This document shows, piece after piece, positions 1 to 5,374 of a stretch of 6,028 bases of DNA. The first letter of the stretch is position 1. Each line of letters opens with the position of its first letter. Origin of the DNA: CAYMFD01 sp964389475 (GTDB taxonomy: Bacteria; Bacteroidota; Bacteroidia; Chitinophagales; Saprospiraceae); contig CAYMFD010000157.1 in the NCBI GenBank assembly GCA_964389475.1, positions 1 through 6,028 on the forward strand, given 5' to 3'. A program made the translations under genes and the position numbers. Under the pieces are notes generated by a model. It made no database searches, was not told the DNA's origin, and saw only the letters and a list, made by a program, of their open reading frames with translations.

Positions 1-641
1 CATCTACACTCACGGAAGAGCAAGTAGAAGACTTTGCATTTAACGCAAGTAACCTACTCACATCGGACGGGCTTAAGTATATAGATATAGACGGCTTGCA
101 ACAAATAGACATCAATAGTCTAGCAGAGGAGACAACGATCGATGGTAGCGAGAATATCATACTAGAGACTACAGCGGGCGGCTTGCGTAAGGCGACGGTT
201 CAGGATATTCTAGCTTATCAGCCATCTTACGCAAAAGCCACTATTACTTTCGATAGCAATATACCCACGGGTATCACTGATCTTCAATTTTCAGCGGGGA
301 CAACAATTGTCAAGAATATCACGGTGAGCAGTTCAAATAACACCTTTACCCCAGACTATGACGGCATATATTCTATAGCTGTCACATTAGCGATAGAAAG
401 AAACGAAGGAGGATTTTTTAATCTCGATGTGATGGAGGAGGTTTCAGCAGGTGCTGATATTATACTTGATCAGATCAGTAAGCGTACAGATGGAGGTACA
501 GTCAGCACGGAGACTTACAATTTCATGCTTAATCTAGAAGCAGGTACTGATTACTACCTAAGAGTAAATAGCCACTCTTCAACACAAGCTGTGACAGGCA
601 TAATGAGCAATGGAGAGGTCATGATTAATAAAATCAACTAG
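1..641 (+). CDS. Phage fibre-like structural protein with C1q/jelly-roll-like C-terminal domain (5' end missing)
   Basis: The frame is open from the left edge (first full codon at 3) to the TAG at 639-641, giving 212 visible residues with no real start. A TTG at 96 lies inside this open frame and is not needed as a start. Visible residues 42-70 carry a short-loop pattern common in phage fibre and tail proteins (TTIDGSENIILE, then GGLRKATVQDIL). Residues about 77-212 look like a compact beta-sandwich: alternating hydrophobic strands, the segment FTPDYDGIYSIAV, and a strand-rich end. This resembles C1q/TNF-like head domains, which in phages often cap trimeric fibres and can bind host surface sugars. 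I infer a virion surface or receptor-binding protein. It could instead be a baseplate or head fibre. The structural class is moderately supported; the exact role is not. Confidence 0.6.
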   Translation, partial: STLTEEQVEDFAFNASNLLTSDGLKYIDIDGLQQIDINSLAEETTIDGSENIILETTAGGLRKATVQDILAYQPSYAKATITFDSNIPTGITDLQFSAGTTIVKNITVSSSNNTFTPDYDGIYSIAVTLAIERNEGGFFNLDVMEEVSAGADIILDQISKRTDGGTVSTETYNFMLNLEAGTDYYLRVNSHSSTQAVTGIMSNGEVMINKIN

Positions 642-697
642 ACTAAAAACTACAATATCTCATTTATTACGGCAATTCCATATAGAGTTAATTGATT

Positions 698-1021
698 ATG
701 CACTCACTAGTAGAAGTAATACCCTCTATACCAGATGGCCCGTCGTGGGCTATAGCTATCGCTCTATCTGGTAATATTCTCGTAAGATTCATACCGGCAC
801 TAACCGCTAGGTGGGATGTCAACGCATGCAAAAAACGATGTGCAGAAATCAGTGCCGAAAACTTGCAATTGAAACAGCAGATCACCGACATGCAAGCTAA
901 AGATCTGCAAAACGAAAAACGGATTAGTAAAGTGTACGGCTGGCTGTTTGCGATCAAAGGAAAGCTAGAGGATTTAGGGGTAGAAAATATTGCAGATTTA
1001 ATTGATGACACCAATGGGTAA
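698..1021 (+). CDS. Small coiled-coil protein with a weak hydrophobic N-terminal segment (holin/spanin-like candidate)
   Basis: A 107-residue protein starting at ATG 698; an in-frame TTG at 692 would add two residues, but the ATG is preferred. Residues about 17-35 (SWAIAIALSGNILVRFIPAL) are mostly hydrophobic but contain an Arg, so a membrane span is possible rather than clear. Residues 44-85 are charged and heptad-like (AEISAENLQLKQQITDMQ), as expected for a coiled coil, and the end is acidic. Small phage proteins with one membrane segment and a coiled coil include holins, spanins and haemolysin-like proteins, but no lysin gene is visible here, so the lysis role is a guess. Its 3' end overlaps the cupin gene downstream, which suggests translational coupling. 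A 56-base A/T-rich gap separates it from the fibre-like gene. No Shine-Dalgarno sequence precedes it. Confidence 0.6.
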   Translation: MHSLVEVIPSIPDGPSWAIAIALSGNILVRFIPALTARWDVNACKKRCAEISAENLQLKQQITDMQAKDLQNEKRISKVYGWLFAIKGKLEDLGVENIADLIDDTNG

Positions 1022-1427
1022 GGATAGGTATACAAAGATAGATCAGTGGCTACAACGTCAAGAGTATAGCCTTCGTCGCAAGTTCGGCGATGACAGAGAT
1101 ACAGCTATTTACTTCGCAGACTATGACAATTATGAGGAAGGTAAGCGCATTACTCTAATAGATGGATGTGACATAGTTATATCTGATCGCATGCCTGCTG
1201 TCTCCTTCATGGTACGGTGTTATATGCGATCTGGTGTGACATTGCCACTACATCACCATCCGGACTACTCTGAGCTATTCTATATCATATCTGGCATATT
1301 GGTAGATCTAGTTACAGGCATAAGCTATGGACCTGGTGACTTAGTAACATTCAATCAGATGATTCGCCACCACATGAGCTGTACAGCAGATGCAGAGATC
1401 AGCATCAAGTGCACTTACACGGGCTAA
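1005..1427 (+). CDS. Single-domain cupin protein
   Basis: 140 residues from ATG 1005. A second in-frame ATG at 1014 would give 137 residues and reduce the overlap with the upstream gene from 17 to 8 bases; the choice is not settled. Residues 1-45 are charged and probably helical. Residues about 65-136 form a cupin beta-barrel. Cupin motif 1, G(X)5HXH(X)4E(X)6G, is matched exactly: G77, H83, H85, E90 and G97. Motif 2 is partial: GPGD at 109-112 and a histidine at 122 or 123, but the usual proline is replaced (TFNQMIRHH). The His/His/Glu/His set suggests a bound divalent metal. Cupins range from dioxygenases and sugar isomerases to non-enzymatic sensors, and I cannot choose among these. The gene sits in a phage morphogenesis cluster between a holin-like gene and the prohead protease, which is not a usual place for a cupin. 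The fold is well supported; the function is unknown. Confidence 0.78.
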   Translation: MTPMGKDRYTKIDQWLQRQEYSLRRKFGDDRDTAIYFADYDNYEEGKRITLIDGCDIVISDRMPAVSFMVRCYMRSGVTLPLHHHPDYSELFYIISGILVDLVTGISYGPGDLVTFNQMIRHHMSCTADAEISIKCTYTG

Positions 1428-1493
1428 CCTCATACCGTCCTATCAGATAGCAATGACACTCCGCAATATTGTGATATCAATCGACGCAATACC

Positions 1494-2558
1494 ATGGATC
1501 GGATACAACTACGGACAGCAGCTCTCACACCATCAACTAATGTAGATGTGACCGCTCGCGTAATGACAGATGTCATTATAGCAGAGCAAATGGAGCCCAA
1601 GGATTCCAGACGTATGAGAGTTGATGACAGCTTTATGGAGGCATTCGTCGAGCAGTCCAAAAACACTGCACTCAAAGTAGAGGTCGATCACAACTGGTAC
1701 TCTCGCGTAGGCAAAAGACTGGGAGAAATCACCAATGTGCGATTTGATAAGGAAAATGGCCGTCTGATCGGCGACATGAAAGTATACAGTGCTGCAGACG
1801 ACAGTCCAGTCACCCCAGGAGTAGGTAACTATCTACTAGGCATGCTAGAAGAAAGCGATGATGCCTACATGCTCAGCATGAATATCAGCGTATCAGAACT
1901 ATATACTACCATTGATGGCAATCGCAAAACGGTATCTAGATCATTCGATTACAATGACTGGGCCTACAAGTACTTCGTTGATGGCGAGGTATACAGCGGT
2001 GACGTCTATCTGGAGCTAGGTAAGATCCACAGCGTAGATGTCGTGACTGAAGGAGCGATGACCAACGCTATGTTTTCCGATCGACCACATCAAGATGTAG
2101 TGCAAGAGCTCAATTCTATATTTGCTCAAGAGGGCATGCGAGAGCTACTCACAGAGCACGCTGAAGACCTTCATATTGCAGAAGTATACCGTACCAAGTA
2201 TAAGCGTACAGTGCTGGATAAAGTACAGTCCCTACTAGGTATCAAAGATGAGAGTGAGGTAGTAGCAACGCTTACAACTGAGCGAGACCAGGCCCGTAAC
2301 GATGCACATAAACAGACACAGCGAGTCACTGAGCTAGAGACTCAACTATCAGCAATGACTAGTGAGCGAGATGCGCTACTCCAGTCATCAGTAACTAGAG
2401 TCACAGAGCTCGAAGCGCAAGTAGCAGAACTTAGCAAAACGCCTGGTGCGGCCGCTACGACTCTAGCTGGAGATCCACCAACACCGGAAGCTGGCTACAC
2501 TATGGAGATGAGCCCCGTCACTCAGAGAGCTCTTAAGATATACCAATCAAGACTATAA
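1494..2558 (+). CDS. Prohead maturation protease with C-terminal scaffold-like domain
   Basis: 354 residues from ATG 1494, the only in-frame ATG after the cupin stop. The N-terminal half (about 1-200) looks like a phage prohead serine protease. It has DH at 65-66 in VEVDHNWYSRVGKRLGEI as the likely catalytic His, a Ser at 128 in YMLSMNIS as the likely nucleophile, and a closing segment SVDVVTEGAMTNAMF at 180-194. That last pattern (VDVV-x-x-A-x-x-x-x-F) is typical of the C-terminal end of these protease domains. Residues about 255-315 form a strongly predicted coiled coil rich in Glu, Gln and Arg (ERDQARND, TELETQL, TELEAQVAEL). It is followed by a Pro/Ala/Gly linker and a short C-terminal helix ending in YQSRL. 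A coiled-coil tail joined to the protease and directly before the capsid gene fits a self-cleaving protease/scaffold that shapes the procapsid and is then removed. The residue assignments come from pattern recognition, not alignment. Confidence 0.8.
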   Translation: MDRIQLRTAALTPSTNVDVTARVMTDVIIAEQMEPKDSRRMRVDDSFMEAFVEQSKNTALKVEVDHNWYSRVGKRLGEITNVRFDKENGRLIGDMKVYSAADDSPVTPGVGNYLLGMLEESDDAYMLSMNISVSELYTTIDGNRKTVSRSFDYNDWAYKYFVDGEVYSGDVYLELGKIHSVDVVTEGAMTNAMFSDRPHQDVVQELNSIFAQEGMRELLTEHAEDLHIAEVYRTKYKRTVLDKVQSLLGIKDESEVVATLTTERDQARNDAHKQTQRVTELETQLSAMTSERDALLQSSVTRVTELEAQVAELSKTPGAAATTLAGDPPTPEAGYTMEMSPVTQRALKIYQSRL

Positions 2559-2579
2559 TCACTCAACCCATACAATATC

Positions 2580-3518
2580 ATGGCTAACGCAATGAATCTA
2601 ACGAATGCAGCTGCATTCAGAGCCTTCGTCGAGAAGTTCGCTGATCAACTCATCAGTGAGCTGCACTTCGGAGCACCATCACTACAGCTCTTCACTGCCC
2701 ATGAGGGAGTCAAGGGTAAGAAGTATCTCACTCAGCTAGTACTCGGTCAGGCTCTCGTACGTAAATACTCTAAGAGCTTCGAGCCCACGGAAGCGTTCTC
2801 ATTCGACGTCAGAACGCTAGAGATAGCGATGGCCAAGGTCGACATGGAGATCACGCCAAAGGATCTGGAAAACACCTACCTAGGTATGTTCCGTCAGAAC
2901 GGCCAGCTCAATCCTGAGGATATGCCATTCGAGCGATACATCTTCGATGATATCTTGATGAAAATTAAGGAGGAGATGGAGGTGACAGCATGGCAAGGAG
3001 TTGCAGCAGCGACTCCTGCAGCAGGTGCAGTACTCAATGTCCTTACGGACGGTATCATGCACCTACTAGGCGATGCGGCTACAGCGACGACGATCACGCC
3101 TATCACTACTGGTGCTCTTACGAGTACCAATATGGTAGAGAAGGTCGAGCTCGTATACTCTGGTATCGGCAAGGCTTACAAGGGGACGAACGTCGACATC
3201 TTCTGCTCTGTCAATGATCGAGCGAAGTATGTGGCTAGCTACAGAGATGCTTATGGCAAGTATGTGGCCATGGATAACAATCGTGTACCATTCGACCTAG
3301 GTCCAGCGACACTACACTTCCTACCTGGTGTGCCAGATGGAGCAATCGTAGTGACGCCTAAGACCAACCTCCACTATGGTTACGATGGTGCTCTGGATCA
3401 CACGACCTTCCGCGTCAAAGATCAGATCCGCTCTATGCAGTTTGCCATGGACCTTAATGTAGGCTTCCAGATCGGAATCCTCAATGATCGAGCGATCAGA
3501 GTCAATGATGTAGTATAG
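2580..3518 (+). CDS. Major capsid protein (HK97-fold-like)
   Basis: 312 residues from ATG 2580, starting 21 bases after the protease/scaffold stop. The length and layout fit an HK97-type capsid protein without a long N-terminal delta domain, in agreement with the scaffold being supplied by the gene before it. Features seen: a helical N-terminal arm (1-30); a basic, strand-rich region at about 40-90 that could be the E-loop (VKGKKYLTQLVLGQALVRKY); a long spine-like helix at about 115-140 (FERYIFDDILMKIKEEMEV); an Ala/Thr-rich insertion at 141-182; and an A-domain-like part at about 185-260, with VEKVELVYSGIGKAYKG and a CSVNDRAKYVASYRDAYGKY segment. It ends in a beta strand (MDLNVGFQIGILNDRAIRV), as capsid proteins of this fold often do. 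The call rests on this layout and the protease next door. It would be the most abundant product of the locus. Confidence 0.8.
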   Translation: MANAMNLTNAAAFRAFVEKFADQLISELHFGAPSLQLFTAHEGVKGKKYLTQLVLGQALVRKYSKSFEPTEAFSFDVRTLEIAMAKVDMEITPKDLENTYLGMFRQNGQLNPEDMPFERYIFDDILMKIKEEMEVTAWQGVAAATPAAGAVLNVLTDGIMHLLGDAATATTITPITTGALTSTNMVEKVELVYSGIGKAYKGTNVDIFCSVNDRAKYVASYRDAYGKYVAMDNNRVPFDLGPATLHFLPGVPDGAIVVTPKTNLHYGYDGALDHTTFRVKDQIRSMQFAMDLNVGFQIGILNDRAIRVNDVV

Positions 3519-3553
3519 ACTGCATCCATTCATTAACACTACAATTAAGAGAC

Positions 3554-3979
3554 ATGACAGATAAAGAAATCAAAGACCTCATCGCCGAAGAGACACAGTC
3601 TCTTCGCGATGAAATCACCGCTCTAGAGCAGAAGGTAGCGACTCAGTCAAGCGAAGGCCTGACAGAAGAGCAAAAGCTAACTCTAGACACCGTCACAGAA
3701 GCCCTTGACGATATAGGCAAGGCAACGACTGACGTCCAGGAGCGACTAGGCAAGCTAGAGGTAGCAGGCGCAACTGTTGGTGTAGCCGAAAAAAAAGAAG
3801 TCGTACATCCCAAAAAGGTCAAGATCGGCAAGAAGACGTACAGCGTCAAGTACGGCCGCTTCTCCGCCCCTGATGACAACGGTACACTCCAGGACTACAC
3901 CACCACTCAGCTTACTGCTGACAAAGGTCTAGCTGCTAGCTTGCTAGAGCGGGTACCGTCATTATTCACCGAGGTATAA
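3554..3979 (+). CDS. Unrecognised phage protein: N-terminal coiled coil plus small basic C-terminal domain
   Basis: 141 residues from ATG 3554, 35 bases after the capsid gene. Residues 1-70 are acidic and heptad-like (IAEETQSLRDEITALEQKVA, then VQERLGKLEVAG), predicting a coiled coil. Residues 80-100 are strongly basic (EKKEVVHPKKVKIGKKTYSVKY). Residues 100-141 look like a small alpha/beta tail with a TTTQLTADKGLAASLLERVP helix. I do not recognise the family. Its place between the capsid and tail tube genes, where head completion, decoration or adaptor proteins are encoded, suggests a head-associated role; this is inference. The acidic coiled coil followed by a basic patch would also suit a decoration protein or a packaged DNA-binding protein. 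Confidence 0.65.
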   Translation: MTDKEIKDLIAEETQSLRDEITALEQKVATQSSEGLTEEQKLTLDTVTEALDDIGKATTDVQERLGKLEVAGATVGVAEKKEVVHPKKVKIGKKTYSVKYGRFSAPDDNGTLQDYTTTQLTADKGLAASLLERVPSLFTEV

Positions 3980-3997
3980 GCCTCTTAATCTATAGCT

Positions 3998-4534
3998 ATG
4001 AGTAATATACCAGGATTCGTCACTAACTGTGACCAGAACAATAAGGCAGGTCTAGCAGCCTTCCTACACCTTGCTTGCCGCAAATGTGTAGCTACGATCC
4101 CTGCAGTAAATGCTGACTCGCTGGTCGTGGCATCTGACATGACAATGAGAGCAGCAGATGGCGCTGCTGATCCTCCAGTAGTCGCTGGATCTTTTACGAA
4201 GTATGAGGTCTCTACCGATTATGCCAAGAACACATTCGCCTCTGAGACAGGCGGAGATGACGATACCGTTTTCTACACGACTACATACACGGGTTTCATC
4301 CCTGGCAATGCTCCTGACATAATTTTCAGTGTCAATAAGGCGGCTGGCAGATGTGGCGTGATAGCAGTAGTCAAGGACGAGAATGGCAATCAGCGCTTAC
4401 TGGGAGACCTCAATAGAGGTGCAAAAGTCCGTATGGCGGAGGCGATCAATGGTGAGACAGCAGGTGTCACGATTACGATCACGTACCGTAGTACTGATCC
4501 TGCTCTATTTTACACTGGCGCTATACCTACGTAG
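3998..4534 (+). CDS. Probable major tail tube protein
   Basis: 178 residues from ATG 3998, 18 bases after the previous stop. The protein is rich in Gly, Ala, Thr and beta strands, with no membrane or signal segment. The C-terminal part has the pattern ENGNQRLLGDLNRGAKVRMA, followed by INGETAGVTITITYRSTDP and FYTG. A 'long-loop, G-x-R-L-x-G-D, then strand N-G-x-T-I-T-I-T-Y' ending is what I associate with tail tube proteins of Bacteroidota siphophages. Position supports it too: after the head genes and before the tape measure protein. Cysteines lie at 11, 27, 30 and 119, with CRKC at 27-30; whether they bind metal is unknown. Alternatives are a head decoration or minor tail protein. The 70-codon gene starts 2 bases after its stop, so the two are probably translated together. 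Confidence 0.6.
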   Translation: MSNIPGFVTNCDQNNKAGLAAFLHLACRKCVATIPAVNADSLVVASDMTMRAADGAADPPVVAGSFTKYEVSTDYAKNTFASETGGDDDTVFYTTTYTGFIPGNAPDIIFSVNKAAGRCGVIAVVKDENGNQRLLGDLNRGAKVRMAEAINGETAGVTITITYRSTDPALFYTGAIPT

Positions 4535-4536
4535 AG

Positions 4537-4749
4537 ATGGCTCGTAAAAAGAAAGTGACAACACGACGATATGTAGGGCCACCGTACCAGACAGCTCTAC
4601 ACTATGACGGTGTAGATCACGATCCACGAAAGTGGACAGCTGAAAAGATAGAGCAGATGATCGAGCAAGACGCTAGGTGGCAACTCTACTTTACTACAGA
4701 AGGGGAGAGCAGTAGTACAGAAGGTACCACAGAACCTCCCGCGACTTAA
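4537..4749 (+). CDS. Small basic N-terminal phage protein, unrecognised
   Basis: 70 residues from ATG 4537, only 2 bases after the tail tube stop, so probably coupled to it. The N-terminus is very basic (MARKKKVTTRRYVGPP). A helix at about 34-48 (TAEKIEQMIEQDARWQLYF) follows, then a low-complexity acidic Ser/Thr/Glu tail ending in PPAT. No known motif was recognised. In many siphophages a small gene in this position, after the tube and before the tape measure gene, encodes a tail assembly chaperone made in two forms by frameshifting. Here the stop at 4747 is followed by a terminator and the next gene is separated by 130 bases, so a classic frameshift product is unlikely. It may still be a chaperone or head-tail connector component. 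Confidence 0.6.
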   Translation: MARKKKVTTRRYVGPPYQTALHYDGVDHDPRKWTAEKIEQMIEQDARWQLYFTTEGESSSTEGTTEPPAT

Positions 4750-4762
4750 GACAAGTACCATA

Positions 4763-4783
4763 TACCTAGGCAGGTAGTTTTTT
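4763..4783 (+). terminator. Weak hairpin followed by T6
   Basis: A short stem TACCT (4763-4767) pairs with AGGTA (4772-4776) around a 4-base loop AGGC, then a G and six Ts (4778-4783). The stem is only 5 bp, so alone it would terminate poorly. It precedes the stronger hairpin and may act as the first of a tandem pair, or it may be chance. Confidence 0.35.
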
Positions 4784-4790
4784 CGCATAC

Positions 4791-4825
4791 AAAAGGGATA
4801 GCTCGAAGGAGTTGTCCCTTTTTTT
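4791..4825 (+). terminator. Strong rho-independent terminator hairpin
   Basis: The left arm (4791-4804, AAAAGGGATAGCTC) pairs along its whole length with the right arm (4809-4822, GAGTTGTCCCTTTT): 14 bp with no mismatch, counting two G-T wobbles, closed by a GAAG tetraloop. The right arm runs straight into seven Ts (4819-4825). Because the left arm begins with four As, the hairpin could also stop transcription arriving on the other strand. It lies 42 bases after the stop of the 70-codon gene and before the gene at 4880, so it would end the capsid/tail tube transcript and reduce, or require separate promotion of, the tape measure genes. No clear promoter is visible between it and 4880. Confidence 0.85.
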
Positions 4826-4879
4826 ATAGCAGTTCCTATCGTCCTATAATCTACACCGTCATGACCGTAACCTCGTATC

Positions 4880-5371
4880 ATGGAGACACACCAGGTCATC
4901 AATGAGGCGATACGTGAGTGGGCACCAGACTTTGTGCAGCAGCTCATAGAGTCTGCAGAAAAACACATAGATCCGGCCACCGGTAGTGATAGTAATATCA
5001 GGGCTGAGATCGTACGTGCTAGCCTGTCGACTGCAGCTGAGGTGATCGTATCATTCAAGACCTACCTACGCCTATTCGACATGCGACGGGTAGACCGCTC
5101 TACAATGGTCAATGTAGATGACCTCCGGGACTGGGTCCGCCGTGTAGGTCCAGATAAGTTTATTGCCAAGTACAAAGGCCGGACCGACATCTCAGAGACG
5201 CAACTGATCAACAATATCGCCTGGTCAATAGCTCGCAAAAAGCGAAAGCATCGACGACGACGCTGGTACAACCAGCTTAAAGGCCAAGAGGTCTACTCCC
5301 TATACTTTACCATTCTCGGCCGTATGCAGCGCGAAGCTCTACGTGAGGCCAAGGCAGATTATAAAGCATAA
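4880..5371 (+). CDS. Unrecognised basic phage protein encoded directly before the tape measure gene
   Basis: 163 residues from ATG 4880; an in-frame TAA at 4868 rules out a longer version. The protein looks all-helical: an amphipathic N-terminal helix (about 5-30), a helix at 41-66 (AEIVRASLSTAAEVIVSFKT), a segment at 80-98 (DLRDWVRRVGPDKFIAKY), a cluster of basic residues at 118-128 (ARKKRKHRRRR), and a long C-terminal helix (138-163). No membrane segment is seen. The start follows the terminator by 54 bases; the stop is 3 bases before the tape measure ATG, so the two are probably one operon. Possible roles are tail completion, head-tail joining (gp10-like) or tail assembly chaperone, but no motif decides this. 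The Arg/Lys stretch could bind DNA or an acidic partner. Confidence 0.65.
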   Translation: METHQVINEAIREWAPDFVQQLIESAEKHIDPATGSDSNIRAEIVRASLSTAAEVIVSFKTYLRLFDMRRVDRSTMVNVDDLRDWVRRVGPDKFIAKYKGRTDISETQLINNIAWSIARKKRKHRRRRWYNQLKGQEVYSLYFTILGRMQREALREAKADYKA

Positions 5372-5374
5372 CCT

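Noticed and set aside
96..98. TTG at 96 as the start of the fibre-like gene
   Set aside because: The same frame is open to the left edge, and the residues before it (such as KYIDIDG) continue the protein pattern, so the gene starts outside the window.
688..1035. Minus-strand open frame of 115 codons opposite the coiled-coil gene
   Set aside because: It mirrors the real gene in antisense; its Ser/Leu/Cys-rich translation is typical of a shadow frame, and the plus-strand gene overlaps its neighbour in operon style.
1428..1493. Stop-codon readthrough joining the cupin to the protease
   Set aside because: The two genes are in the same frame with 22 sense codons between the stop and the ATG, but an open gap this short is likely by chance, and no readthrough signal is seen.
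2990..3217. Plus-strand frame of 75 codons within the capsid gene
   Set aside because: Its Cys/Arg/Tyr-rich translation is a typical out-of-frame reading of an Ala/Thr-rich region; the capsid frame is clear.
4845..4850. TATAAT as a promoter -10 box for the tape measure operon
   Set aside because: No suitable -35 box lies at the right spacing; the TTG at 4812 is 30 bases upstream and inside the terminator, and the Bacteroidota TAnnTTTG element is not matched.
4861..4905. Short 14-codon frame starting at ATG 4861
   Set aside because: It overlaps the start of the 163-residue gene in another frame and is too short, with no supporting feature.
4597..5058. Minus-strand open frame of 153 codons over the terminator gap
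   Set aside because: It covers parts of two well-placed plus-strand genes and the hairpin, has no recognisable motif, and would be the only opposite-strand gene in a uniformly oriented phage cluster.
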